A stretch of 64,000 nt of DNA. It comes from Bettongia penicillata ogilbyi. Taxonomy: Eukaryota; Chordata; Mammalia; Diprotodontia; Potoroidae. The notes beneath the pieces were generated by a model. That model was not told the DNA's origin. It was given only the letters and a program-made list of their open reading frames with translations, and did not search any database. How positions within the stretch are numbered: position 1 is the stretch's first letter; each line of letters begins with the position of its first letter. The translations under genes and the position numbers were made by a program. The stretch is taken from assembly GCA_023548195.1 (NCBI GenBank), contig JAJHZJ010000751.1, positions 1,120,501-1,184,500 on the forward strand, in the 5' to 3' direction. This document shows, one piece after another, positions 52,305 through 63,814 of this stretch.

Positions 52305-53806
52305 GGCATTTTTTATTCATATAGTTGGGAAACTGATCAGATTTGCAGGAAGAGACAAATTCAAGGAAGATAGTGCCTTTGATTTTTTTCCCTGAAGGTT
52401 AGGGAGGAAGTTGATTCATGTGCTAGATACCTCTGCTCTTTCCCTGTTAGACTCTCCTACAGGAACATTTAAAGAAAGAACTCAGCAAGAGTGAACTGGA
52501 GAGTGAACTGGAGTTGTGTAAGGGGCAGCTCCAAACATTGATTGTTCTATTACAATGAAAATGGAGTTTGATTTTTAAAAGCCTCACTTTCCTATGAAAA
52601 ATCAATAGAAATCCATCTATCATTTACCACAGTGATGAAAAGAAATGGAAATGAGCTAATGTAATGGAAGAAACGGCATTTTCTTTCTTTTATTCCCTAA
52701 AACTAGGCAAGGTAATAAGAAGGAAATCATCTCTTAAGCTACAAGGCATAGAAGAACACTAGTGTGTCCAGATATTCCAAAATATAGGCAGGAACCAGGA
52801 GTGACTATGGAAAAATAAAGCCTTTGGGGGGCACATGATTAGATTCCTTGGGCTTCAAAGCCAGCAGAGGCATCATAATGCCTGTAATGGAACTTCTTGG
52901 ATTGAAAACAAAAAGAATATATTCAAGGTGAAAAGACACAGTAGAATTAAGCAGTATTATTTCAACTTTGAAATTGAAGCTTTATCTTATCACTGTATTA
53001 GCCTGTAATGGAAAACCGAATTTGTGCTAATCAGCCTCCCTGATTATATGTAGGAGAATGGGAGGGATTTTTTTCAAAGCTTCCCCTTTTTTGATAATGA
53101 AATGTCACGAACATGGATTGAGACAGACAAAGTTGGTCTAGAGGGAAAAATACTTTCAACTTTCTCCATCTCTGACTTCTGAGATGTCTAACCCACAGAG
53201 TTCTTTTTGCCAAGAACATGAAGTTTATTAACTTAAATAAATGATTAAATTGGGCCTTAACCTCCTGGATACACAGCATCTGATGTGTCTACTTGGCCTT
53301 TCTCTTCCCTAACAATGAATTCAGTGATTAGCAGAGTGTATTTAAATCATGTTTCTGAAATGAGAAAGAAAACCATTGAAAGACTATAATTTGCAAAAGA
53401 GAGAGAGGGTACTGGGAATTGAACAGATAGGAGTTATCAGAATTCAATCTTATACAGGTCTTTAATACTGGATAAGCATATCTGACTATCTTTACTTGTT
53501 CACTGTCTCATATTCTTAACCAGGAGAAAAAATTTACATGAATATCTTTATCATTACAGGACGTAATTGTTTCCATAACATTCTAGTAATCCCAAAGGAA
53601 AGCAGTAGGTCCTTTTGCATATTGATGGAAAGTCAGGTTTATAAAGGGGCTTCCCAGAGGAAGGAACACTGTTTAAGTATACATTAGATGAAATAAGAAG
53701 TAGGAAAGGTGAATGATCCATACTTAAATCCCCACCTACTTCTGGTGGCTCTAGGTTAAAGCTCTCAATAATCATACTTTACATTTATGCAGAGCAGTCA
53801 AGTTTG

Positions 53807-53815
<9 letters not shown>
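52305..53815. other. Low-repeat block (about 1.5 kb)
   Basis: No repeat recognised. The only internal repeat noted is a short tandem GAGTGAACTGGA x2 at 52489-52512. No ORF above 82 codons. Confidence 0.4.

Positions 53816-53817
<2 letters not shown>

Positions 53818-53842
<25 letters not shown>
53818..53842. repeat. (TA)n microsatellite
   Basis: About 12 TA units. Confidence 0.95.
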
Positions 53843-53854
53843 ATCTCTGTCAGT

Positions 53855-54085
53855 TATCACAATGACAGATACTCCCTGAAGTAAGTAGGTCCAAATATCA
53901 GTATACCCATTTATGAATAAGAAAAACAAGGCATAGGAAGTATGAGTAGCTTGTCAATTGTCTCACAGCTAATGACAATGAGTTGAGATTAAACCTAAGT
54001 TTGCTGAATATGGATCTTTTAGCTCTTTCATCTACAGGTTCATATCCAGAGAGATCAAGGCCACTAGAACCGGAGTCCAAGCTCT
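53855..54085 (-). mobile_element. MIR-type SINE, minus strand
   Basis: 'gaagtaagtaggtccaaata', 'atgaataagaaaaacaaggc', 'aattgtctcacagctaatga' and 'ttgagattaaacctaagttt'. Decayed. Confidence 0.6.
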
Positions 54086-54464
54086 CATTGGCTCAGATGA
54101 CCAATTACCCTTTGGTAGTGAAATCAGTTACAAGCTCTATCTGAGAAGTTTGATTGAGAGAATGGAAAGGGAGGTGAAAAACTGAGGCTGGAAACCAAGT
54201 TCATATAAGAAACCATCAATTTGCAGATGAGCTTAGAAATCATCCCACATCCCTGTGGTCCTTTGGTTAACAAATTTGTACTGCCCAACCAGACTGACAC
54301 TGTTATCCATCTATGTTCCTCTTTGGAAAGGACTACCATGCTAGAGAGGGTTCTTGCACCCCAGAACAAATGAAATCACAGAATTTGCAATCATGTTGTT
54401 ATCAAGCAACTTGAAATATTAAGTTACTTGATGATTTTTGTAGTTTCTGCAATTATTTGCTGTA

Positions 54465-54655
54465 AACATGGCTACATAGTGCATTGGAACTGGAGCTAGA
54501 GTTAGAGTTTGAATCTCAGTTCTAACACTTTCTTTGTGACACTGAACAAGGCATTTAACTTCTCTGGGCCTCATTTTTCTCATCTGTAAAATGAGGGCAT
54601 TGGACCAGATGATCATCAAGCTCCTTTCCAGTCTAGCTGTATGACAGATATTCCT
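54465..54655 (+). mobile_element. SINE with CR1/L3-like tail
   Basis: 'ggctacatagtgcattggaa', 'gtttgaatctcagttctaac', 'gacactgaacaaggcattta', 'ctcatctgtaaaatgagggc' and 'caagctcctttccagtctag'. Confidence 0.8.
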
Positions 54656-54659
54656 GACT

Positions 54660-55028
54660 ATTTGACATAAACATCTTCCAAAGAATCTGCAGACATATTG
54701 CATCAGGCTACAAAACCCCATGAAGTTAGCCAAGAGTCTATCCCAAATTCATGTAAATCTACAGACAGAAATGAGAAATGAAAGAAAACATTTGGAATCA
54801 TTTTATTTTTTGTCTTGTACTTTTTCCCATTTTTCCTCTCAGCCAATTAAGTGAATGTATCTTACAAAAATGAAAAAAGATTGTCTCCTATATTAAAAGG
54901 TGTATTGAGAAAATATCAGAGTGGTTCATTTTTTTCTTATGCTTATGTAGAAAACGTGCCAAGTGCTAAATTGTATTTGTCTATTTCTTGAGTTTCAAAT
55001 TACAGTCTATAAAAGATATTTACTTGTA
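54660..55028. other. No recognisable gene or repeat
   Basis: AT-rich and unassigned. Confidence 0.35.
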
Positions 55029-55140
55029 GAGCCCTGGAAGATCAGAGTTGGAAGGAACTTCAGAAGTTCACCTTCTCAATGTCTTCCTAAAATATGGTGC
55101 CCAGAACTGAGTACAACACCCCATAAGTAATCTGACCAAG

Positions 55141-55198
55141 GAAAAGTAAACGTAGTAAAACGTAGTAAAAAAGTAAAACGTAGTAAAAAAAGTAAAAA
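55141..55198 (+). repeat. GTAAAACGTA-type tandem array inside L3
   Basis: Units GTAAACGTA, GTAAAACGTA, GTAAAAAA, GTAAAACGTA and GTAAAAAAA lie in tandem, followed by GTAAAAATC. About 58 bp, with a CpG preserved in three units. Confidence 0.85.
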
Positions 55199-55504
55199 TC
55201 TCCTTCATTCTTGACACTGTGCTTTTATTAATGAAACTTCTGGTATCAGTGTTTGAGGATTCCATTCTGTTCTGTGGACTGATGTTGAGCTAGGAGACCT
55301 CTGGAACTTACAGATCCTTTTTATATTGTGTCATAGAGTCATAATTATGCATCTCCCATTGTATATCTGTACACAATTAATTTCTGAACCCATATGTAAG
55401 AATTTACAATTACCTTTATAATTTTATGAAACTGGGATTTCCTTGATATATGCCTTACTTCCCTTGGTACAGATAATAGCACAACTGCATAGTCTCACCT
55501 TCTC

Positions 55505-55600
55505 AAGTCAAATCAGCAAGTATTTATTAAGTACCTCCTATGTGCCAGGGGACCCTGCTAAATGTTGCGGATACAAAGAAAGTAGTGAAACCATCCTGGT
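55505..55600 (-). mobile_element. L2 3' tip, minus strand
   Basis: 'caagtatttattaagtacct', 'cctatgtgccaggggaccct' and 'gctaaatgttgcggatacaa'. Confidence 0.75.
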
Positions 55601-56444
55601 GTGATTCTTGTCTATTTCTTTGCATAAACTATCTTGGGATGAACAGCCCAACATGGTGGAAGCTTTGCTTGTGTTCTTTGGATGTTTTGTGGCTACCTGA
55701 GAAGTACTGTTCATTTTTCTACATCCTTTGTTCTTGCTATGTAATAGCCTTCCCTGATTATACACAAATTTTATGATGTCATTATATCTCTTCAAGACCA
55801 GTTGGGCTTAGCCACACATGCATGATTAATCCGTTTCCATCACTATTTCTGGGATAATTGTGCATCGTGTTTTTGGACTATTGTTTGGAATTATACTTAC
55901 ACAATATAGGAATCTTTTGTGACTGATTTGTATATTTTTAGTCAGCAAAGAATTTACTCTGATCCTCCAAATACTTGATAGGACCTTAATTTATACTGAA
56001 TTTCCATATTTGTTATTAAGCCAGGAATTCTCTCTATTTTCCATACATCTGATTATCCCAATAAGTACCTCTCTCTCTTCATAATCACAGGTGATTGTAC
56101 AGGATTCAGCTGCTAGTAACTGTGAGGGTTATTTCCTAGAGTAACCTGAAAGTGCTGACCTCCAACAGATTTGGAAAGTAAGAAGGTTTGACAACAGAGG
56201 TTAATCTGGCTTGGCTAGATCTTCATAAATGCCTGCTGTCTCCTTGTAATCACCACTTCCACATAAAACTTGCAAACTATCCCTTTAATAATATGTTCTA
56301 GTATTTTGCCAAGAAACAAAGTCAAGCTAACTGATCTCTTCTCTGAGAAACTCACCTTCTTACTCTTTTTAAGGTAGAAAAAAATTGCCACTTTCTGGTC
56401 TTGCCACAAAATCTTCTGTTCTCTCTTATCTTAAAAAAAAAAAT

Positions 56445-57390
56445 GGATTATCAATACATTTTGTTTTGGCAAGCAAATAATTCTTTAACAAACATCCAAA
56501 ACAAATTTCCTGGAAAAAAAAAGTTAATGAATTATTAACAGGAGCAGGAATGTGTCTGACAATTTGGAAAGTATGATAATAACAGTAAATACTGTAATCA
56601 CTTGGAACTTTATTCCCTTAAATATTATCTTTATCTGCATTGTTGGAGTAATTATATATATATTGCCCTTCTGGTTCCCATTCTCCCTTCTGCTTCACTT
56701 CATATAAGTTGGCTCAAATTTATGAATTCTTCTTATTCATCATTTCTTACAATACAGTAACATTCCATAACATTCACATACCATAATTTATTCAACCATT
56801 CTCCAATCTTTCAGCATAAATTTTCTTCCCAGCTCTTTGTTATCACATATAATGCTCCTACAAATATTTTTGTACATATGAATCTTCCTTGTTATCCATA
56901 ACTTCCTTAGGAGATAGTCACAATAATATAACTACTGAGTCAAAGGAGATGGTCAATTTAATAATTATTTGCCTGCATAATTTAAATAATTTGCTTATTT
57001 ACCAAAACAGTTGTGGACATGCCATTACCTCTTCTGGAATTTTAGTTGTAACTTTTGTAGAATTATTCTTTATTTCAACAGTTTTATCTCTGGGATTTTC
57101 TTGACTCCTCTTCTTAATAATATTTCTCCATTTTATTAGGAACATTTCTTTGCTTACAAATTTCCTTAATCTCTGCTTGGTTTTATTTTCTCTGTTTCTT
57201 CCTTACACACCCACCCCAGCCCTCCACCTTAACATTTTCTCCACCTTGGAGTCTCCTTTATGAGAATTTATTTCCTTTTCTCTATTTTAGTTTCTTTGAA
57301 CTCTTTATCTGGCATATTTTGAGCACTTCTGAGAAGGTAAGGAAGTCCTAGGCTTATCCAGCCATATTGTTAGAATACTCTTCCCTTTTA
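56445..57390 (-). mobile_element. Old L1 3' UTR inserted in L3, minus strand
   Basis: 'ttcttattcatcatttctta', 'cagtaacattccataacatt', 'acataccataatttattcaa' and 'aaatatttttgtacatatga' are the reverse complement of the L1 3' UTR. L3 sequence resumes at about 57395. The edges are estimated. Confidence 0.6.
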
Positions 57391-57644
57391 TTTTTCAAAG
57401 ATCCATGCCAGGCTCAGCAATCACATCTGCAAGTGTTTTAATTAACCTTGAATGCATGACTTGTACTGACTGAGGACAGCTAGATGTTTTTTACTCTGCC
57501 CTGATTTCTCTTTGAGTTTGAATTCTGTATTTCCTTGCTATTTCCTTTTCCTTAGAATAGGACAAGGGTAGGGGTTTTGTCTGTTCTTTAATATGTACTA
57601 CAAATCTAAGTTTTCCTATTTGAAGGGAACTCAGTAAAAAAGGA

Positions 57645-58325
57645 AACATCAATTTGAGATTAAACTCTTACACCTACTAGCTCTATGTCCCCATTAAATC
57701 CCTTAATGTCTCTAAGCACATTCCCTTATCTTCTACCCAATGTAGGGTGCTCATCAGCAAAGTCTTTTGGTAGAATAGGAGTATTCTTATTCTATCCTAC
57801 TCAATCTGAAGAAGAAATACTAGTAAATGAATTATGATGCCATTCTACAGCGATCCCTTTCTTTCCTTGGGTCTTCAACTTGGCCCCAAATTCACCCGTA
57901 AAGCCCTTTTGCAGTTGCTGTTGACACAGTCTGTGTTTTAATTCTATTTAATTATACTTATTCTTTCAAGACCACACCCATTCCTTTTGTTATACACCCT
58001 GCATTTCCTCTTCTTCACATATCAACATGCCAAAGATTTCAAATTTCCTTGGTATGGAAAATCCTTCCAATCATTGGCAGTAGCTGCTGTAGACCTAACT
58101 TAGGAGATGAATTCTGAAGAGTGGAGTGGGGCTAGAGAATTTAAATGATCACTCCCTCACCACCAAGGTCAAATGTCTAGTAATTATCAGCCAGAAATCA
58201 AATTTCAGTTTTCTAAACTCGAGGTCCAAAGCTCTGTCTACTTCCTGTCTGCTTTTTTCTTTCAGACATATTTGTTAAATCAAAGATAGCAGATGTGTTC
58301 CCTCTGTATCCACATCATTCTCTTT
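57645..58325. other. Unassigned, with MIR-like scraps
   Basis: 'cacctactagctctatgtcc' (57671) on the plus strand and 'ccaccaaggtcaaatgtcta' (58160) on the minus strand may be MIR remnants. The remainder is unassigned. Confidence 0.4.
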
Positions 58326-58329
58326 AAGA

Positions 58330-60290
58330 CAACTCCCCATTTTCTTCCTCATTGAATTAGTTTGTATTTATGTCATCAGAATTTCATTCTTGAGGAGCAT
58401 TTGATTACTTTTCCCTCCTCATTCCCTTACCCAATGGGATTGAAGGCAGGAAGGCAGAGATTCCTCATTTTTGCCTCCATGTGTGTAATCTCATCCCATT
58501 CTGTTGTCTCCAGCGTGTCGCTCTCTCCATCGCCTTCACTTTCTCATAGATCATCAGTCTCCCTTGTACTGGCTTCTTCTTTGTTGCCTACAAAGATGTT
58601 TATGTCTTTCCCATCTCAAGAGACTGACTTCACATTCCCACAAGTTATCAGCCTTTATGTTTCCTTCCTTTCTGGACTAAATTCCTTGATAAGTCCATTT
58701 ATAGTCGGTGCTTCTGTTTCCTTTCTCCTCCTTTTCTTCTAAATCCTGCAATCATAATTCAAACAAAGCTGCTGTCTCAAAAGTTATCTCTGGATTGCTG
58801 ATTTATTTTTTCTCAATCTTCACCCTTCTTGACCTTGAATATCCTTTAACAATCCATCATCCTCTCCACCCTGATAATCTCTTCTCTCTAGGTTTTTGTG
58901 ACTCTACCTTCTCCTGGTTCTCTTTCTGTCAGATGGCTTCTGCTTAGTCTCCTTTGTTGGGTCATCATCCAAATTATACCTACAAATCATGTTTCTGTCC
59001 TGGACCCTCTTCTCTTCTCTCTTTTTAATTTCATTTGCTATTTTCATCAGTTTCTGTAGATTCAATGACCATCTTAATGTAGATATTTCTAAAATTTAAG
59101 TATTCAGTCATAATTTCTCTCCTGATATGCAGTATTTACATTCAACTCTTTCTTTGACATCTCGAACTGAATGTCCCATAACCCTATCCCAACCTAGGGC
59201 ACCATCCTCTTAGTCACCTAGACTTGGTGTCACGCTTGACTTCTCACTTTCCTCTCCCCTCACTTCCAATCTGTTATGGAGTCCCTTTGATTCTCCCTTT
59301 GTCATATCTCATATTTGCTCTCTTTTCTTGCTCCCTCCGTGTAGCCCCTCATCACCTCATGCTTGCGCTGCTGCAAAAGCAGTTGACTGCCCTCTCTATT
59401 TCAAGTTTCTTCCAGCCCATCCCCTACTTGGCTGTTAGACTGATCTTCCTAAAGCCTAAAGCACCATACCCCCAACTCAATAAGCTCCAGTGGCTTCCTA
59501 TTACCTCTAGGATCAAATAGAAAATCCTTTGGCTTTTTAAGCACTTCATAACATGGGCTCCTCTGATATTTCTCAACGTCTTAGCCCTTACCCTTTCCCA
59601 TGTACTATGCAATCTTGTGACATTAGCCTTCATCACTGGTCCTTGCACAAGGAATTCTGTCTTCCAATAGTGCATTTTCAAAAGCTGTTGCCTATAACCA
59701 GAATTATTTCCGTCCTCATTTCAATCTCCTGGACTTCACGGCTCTGGTCAAATCCCAGCTAAAATACCACATTTTACAAGAAACATTTCCTGATCATGCT
59801 TAATGCCAGTGCTTCCTTTTGTTCAGGATCTCTAATTTAAGTTGGTTATTTGGCAGCTAGGCAGTAAACTAATTAGAGTTCCAGACCTGGAGTCAGTAAG
59901 ACCTGAGTTCAAATCCAGCCTCAGATACTTATTAGCTATTTGACCTGTGGCTTCTCACTTAATCCTATTTGCCTTGGTTTCCTTATCTGTAAAATGAGGT
60001 GGAGAAGGAAATGGCAAACCACTCCCAAGTATCTTTGTCAAGAAAACCCCAAATCAGGTACTGGGTCATAAAGAGGAGGACATGACTGAAAGGACTGAAC
60101 AATAACAGCTTGTTCATACATAGTTACTGGAATGTTGTTGGCCCGTTAGACTTTGAATGCCTTAAGTGTAGGGATAATTTTTGTTTTGCTTTGTTTTTAC
60201 CTTTCTTTGTAACCCTAGTGCTTAGCACAATGCCTGGTCCATGTGACAAGGGCTTAATAAACGTTTATTGGCTTGGTTTGACTGTGTGCC
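58330..60290 (+). mobile_element. L2 LINE, reverse-transcriptase region to 3' tip, plus strand
   Basis: Probable start of similarity at about 58760 ('aaagctgctgtctcaaaagt'), with the pyrimidine-rich 58330-58760 as a possible earlier part. Markers in order: 'ttctctctaggtttttgtga', 'tctcctttgttgggtcatca', 'ctgtcctggaccctcttctc', 'gacatctcgaactgaatgtc', 'gccctcatcacctcatgctt'-like at 59345, 'ctccagtggcttcctattac', 'cacttcataacatgggctcc', then after the SINE 'gttagactttgaatgcctta' and 'gtgcttagcacaatgcctgg' to 'gggcttaataaacgtttatt'. ORF2 is broken by many stops. Confidence 0.85.
59846..60110 (+). mobile_element. Marsupial tRNA-derived SINE inserted in L2, full length
   Basis: 'ttggcagctaggcagtaaac', 'ccagacctggagtcagtaag', 'gagttcaaatccagcctcag', 'tccttatctgtaaaatgagg', 'ggaaatggcaaaccactccc', 'aagaaaaccccaaatcaggt' and 'gactgaacaataaca'. 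L2 sequence resumes right after it. Confidence 0.93.
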
Positions 60291-60304
60291 TTGGGTATGG
60301 CTGA

Positions 60305-60362
60305 GGCCATGGAACATAGTAGACTCAATAAATGCTTGAATATGCTTTGATTGATACTTATT
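60305..60362 (+). mobile_element. Second L2 3' tip
   Basis: 'aacatagtagactcaataaa' and 'tgcttgaatatgctttgatt'. A second end directly behind the L2 tip at 60290. Confidence 0.65.
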
Positions 60363-60429
60363 GTTCCTGTGATTATTTTAAAACCATTTCCCCAAAAATG
60401 TCCTTGGTTTTCTCCTCTTCAATTTGATT

Positions 60430-60545
60430 CAAGTAAACAATCACTTATCATAAGCTTGCTGTAGGAGAGACACAGGACTAGGCCCTAGGGATACAGAGAC
60501 AAAAAACAAACAATTCCTGCCTTCAAGGAGCTTTCATTTTCTTTT
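60430..60545 (-). mobile_element. L2 3' tip, minus strand
   Basis: 'acaggactaggccctaggga' and 'caattcctgccttcaaggag'. Confidence 0.7.
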
Positions 60546-60744
60546 CCATATATCATATATCATAAACACTTCTCCAAAGTGAAACTTCACTGCCATTTTG
60601 TCAAGTTGTTAAGACTCACATGAGGATAATAGCCCTATTCAACCCTTCCTATACCTCGTTTTCAGCTATATTTTAAATTCTTCCAGCTTCACACATTGTA
60701 TGTTCCAACAAAATTCAATTAGTCCCTCATATAGTCCCACCCAC

Positions 60745-61035
60745 TCCTACCCTTAGGCAGGATGTTCCTTAAGTTTAAAACTCTCCCTCCTCACCTCTTC
60801 TCTTCCCACAGGCATCATCTCCTCCATGAAAACTTCCCTCATTCCCCCCAAACAGAAGCATCTTCTTTTCTCAAATTTTCACCAAGTACTTGGTCTAGAT
60901 TTCTCCTTTCTCCCTCTCACATTCTATCTTAAATCACAGTCATGTGTATTTATTTAGGTATGACATCTATCCTTCCAAATAGACCATTAGCTCCTTTAAA
61001 TCAGAAACTGAATTTCAGTTTTTGTCTCTCCAGAG
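60745..61035 (+). mobile_element. L2 3' region
   Basis: 'atcatctcctccatgaaaac', 'tattctatct'-like 3' UTR, 'aatagaccattagctccttt' and 'ttcagtttttgtctctccag'. Confidence 0.6.
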
Positions 61036-61037
61036 TT

Positions 61038-61200
61038 GTGGATTAAAACAATAAATTAATCAGCAAGCAATTCTTAAATCCTCATTATGTACCAAAGACT
61101 GAATCTCTGCCCTTAAGGAACTTAGATTGGAGCATCTTCTACATAGTAGAAGTAGGTATTCTTAGTAGGTATTCAGTAAACACTCAGTGAATTGGATTAG
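61038..61200 (-). mobile_element. L2 tip fragments, minus strand then plus strand
   Basis: The minus-strand tip is 'tcagcaagcaattcttaaat' and 'ctgcccttaaggaacttaga'. A short plus-strand tip follows: 'gtattcagtaaacactcagt'. Confidence 0.55.
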
Positions 61201-61204
61201 TTTG

Positions 61205-62050
61205 AAAAGAGTAATAATTAAGGCATATCAAGGACATATTATCTGTTCCAAGATAATTGGACCTGGGTCCAAGGGAAAAAGTCATATCTTCTCTTTAAAA
61301 GCCCCAAATTCTTCTCTGCCTCTCTTTTTGCTTTCCTATTTCCTTCTCCAACTACTTCGGGTTAGCACTCAATTTAACTTGAACATGCCTGGCACAGTGG
61401 GAGATCTGACTAGTCTATTCTAATGATCACCCCCTCCCCATTTTGGATCATTTCCTGTAAAATCTTCTAGTTCCTAGTAAATTGGAGGAGTACTCTGACA
61501 ATTATATAGATCTGAGCCATTTTTGATGTGCCTTTGTTTTTAAATAGCCTTTCTCCTAAATATAACAGTGAAGGCACATGGCCTATGATATTATATTTAC
61601 TCATGTAAGGGAAGTTGTTTTCTACAAAATATAATTAGTTCTCACTATTGTGGCATGTTGTTAAGTATGCTTTGGGTAATTCCAAAACCACCTGAAGGCA
61701 CCTTTTTTTTTTCTCCCATCTAAAATGCATCTTTATTTTTATATGGTGTAAAGGAATAATAGTCACTGACTGATGGGAAGGGGAGAGAGAGAGGGGGTAG
61801 GAGGAGAGAGTGAGAGAGAGAGTTAAAGTCCTAGTCAAACAGGGTTACAATTGAAGTTGAAGATTCTAGAGGGGTTCCTGTGGGGAAAATTCTCCCCAAA
61901 ATGGAAGATGATCTTTCTTTTTTTGGAGAAATTAATGAGAAATATTTCATCTATAAGAGACACTGTGTCAATTAAGTCAACAGAATACAGACAAATTTTA
62001 AGTCCTTTTATGATTAAAATAATGTGAATTGATGGATTTGCTGCTTGCAA
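61205..62050. other. Unassigned, with a GAGA patch
   Basis: A GA-rich repeat (GGGAGAGAGAGAGGGG and GAGAGAGAG) spans about 61779-61823. The rest has no recognisable repeat. ORFs on both strands up to 78 codons carry no domain. Confidence 0.4.
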
Positions 62051-62055
62051 TTATA

Positions 62056-62099
62056 TAGTATGTGTATATATGTGTGTGTGTATATGTGTGAGTTTGTGT
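62056..62099. repeat. (TG)n/(TA)n short microsatellite
   Basis: Alternating TATGTG, TATATATG and TGTGTG units. Confidence 0.85.
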
Positions 62100-62524
62100 G
62101 CCCGACTTTCATCTTCTCAGGCACCATAGGCTTTAAACTTCCTAGTCACTGGGATCAAATATTCTAATTCCTTTGTGTCTCCACCAGAAAATCTATCACA
62201 TTGAGTGTCTGGCAAATGTATAGGTTCTCAGTAAATGTGATTATCACACTCAATGTTTATAAATCAGAATTAATGTGGATTTTTTAAATAGGTCCCCAAA
62301 AGAATGGTTTGATTCAAGTGGTAAAGAATACATATTTGTTGAATTTAGTTGGTCACAAAATTTCAGAGCTGTGAGTGACCTCCCATATAGTCTCACCTAT
62401 AGAAATAGGAAATGGACTGTCATATACAATGATTTCATCAGCATGCAGCTCTACTACATGGGGGAAACTCCCTTTGCAACTAGATAAAGAGTTAGATAAT
62501 AAGATAGATAAAGAGATTAGATAA

Positions 62525-62640
62525 AACATTCACTAAGCCCTTACCTACATGCCAGGGATTATACTAAGCACTGGGAATGAAAAGAGCAGCAAAAAGAAAG
62601 ATAATACCCACCCTTGAGAAGTTTACATTCTCTTGGAATG
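62525..62640 (-). mobile_element. L2 3' tip, minus strand
   Basis: 'aacattcactaagcccttac', 'gccagggattatactaagca' and 'cacccttgagaagtttacat'. Confidence 0.8.
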
Positions 62641-62641
62641 T

Positions 62642-63638
62642 CAGTAGTGAATTTGGGATTTGGGGAGAAAAAGGGAAATGGAGTAAAGTTCCCCTCTCAC
62701 TTTGCTTGTATGAAGAGATCTGGGACAAAGTTGGAGAAGTAATTCAGAGGTTACTGAGCTGATCTGAGTCTGCAGTGAGGTAGCTGGCATGGGCACTTCC
62801 TCAAATGTCATAAGAAAAAATTATTCCAATTATTACTATTATTGATCTGGGAGAGGAGCAAGATTTTATTTGGAAAAATGAAAATGGCACCTCTTGGTAG
62901 AGAGGTGATAGATTAGAGGAAGGGGATGGGTCATAGATATTTTGGACTTAGTCAATGTTTTGCTTCACTTGACTATATTGTCACAAAGGAGAGTTTCAAT
63001 TTGAAGGGTAAAAGGAAGAAGATTTAGAGACAAAGAAAGGAAGAAATAAAGCAATAAAACAGTACAAGAACAGAAGAAAATATGAAAGAAGTTCAGAAGG
63101 GGATACAAACAAGTCAATTCAATTACTATTATGTGGAATTTTACATATGCTTTTCTTTTAAAAAGAAAACTGCATAAGGTTATAGTTTGATATGCAATCC
63201 TCTTTGCTCTGGAAATGTTCATATTTGTTGATATTTTCAAGTTTTTATTGAAAAAAGAGAATTTAATTTGATTTTTAAATTTAACTTAATTATTATTAAA
63301 GAGAAGGTAGGGATGACATACAGGGAAACTATCCATAAATAAAAATCCTGCTTTCCATTTAGTAGCCTTGTCTATGTGAACTGTTTTGCATGTCTCAAAA
63401 TACCTTCTCCTTTTTCTTTTCCCCATGCATTGAGTCTATGATGAGTTATGTTCACTCAAAGGATCTGGGGAAGATAAAATTACATTCAAGGCCAATTCCT
63501 AGGTACAATACAGCAACGCATTCAGATTGAAATGTAGATTTTGAATTATATATACTTAACATATAGCTTTTAAAATTTTCAACTCATATGATCCTCAAAA
63601 TCCTTTCAGTTAGCTACTTTGGACTAGGTTTGAATCTT
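62642..63638. other. No recognisable gene or repeat
   Basis: AT-rich with purine-rich patches (about 62995-63100). A 91-codon minus-strand ORF (62965-63240) is F- and L-rich with no domain and looks like translation of low-complexity DNA. Confidence 0.35.
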
Positions 63639-63639
63639 G

Positions 63640-63812
63640 TAAATCTGGGTGTGTTACTTCTGCTCTGATACTCAATTTCCTCATCTGTAAAATAGAAATA
63701 ATGATACCTATAGAACTTGCCTTTCATGATTGCTATTAGGCTTAAATGAGATAGATAATGCATGTAAAGCAACTTAGAATCCCTTAAAAGCTATTGGTTA
63801 CTGTCACTGTCA
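63640..63812 (+). mobile_element. MIR SINE
   Basis: 'ctctgatactcaatttcctc', 'atctgtaaaatagaaataat', 'gatgaaacc'-free core, 'taggcttaaatgagatagat' and 'catgtaaagcaacttagaat'. Confidence 0.75.
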
Positions 63813-63814
63813 AA

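Larger units (their letters stand above)
55030..57640 (-). mobile_element. L3/CR1 LINE with reverse-transcriptase remnants, minus strand, nested
   Basis: Collinear pieces: the 3' terminus at 55030-55080 ('cagagttggaaggaacttca'); the RT C-terminal motif CTQFWAPYFRKTLRR (minus strand, 55068-55265); the RT N-terminal region KVSFSEKRSVSLTLFLGKIL and IIKGIVCKFY (56215-56409), like the YRPVSLTSIPGKIMEQIIKG block; and a further upstream piece at 57395-57620 ('caatcacatctgcaagtgtt'). Interrupted by an L2 tip (55505), unassigned sequence (55605-56160) and an L1 3' UTR (56445-57390). Not functional. Confidence 0.7.

Noticed and set aside
58362..58742. 126-codon plus-strand ORF as a gene
   Set aside because: Serine/leucine/phenylalanine-rich translation of pyrimidine-rich sequence at the 5' side of the L2; no domain recognised.
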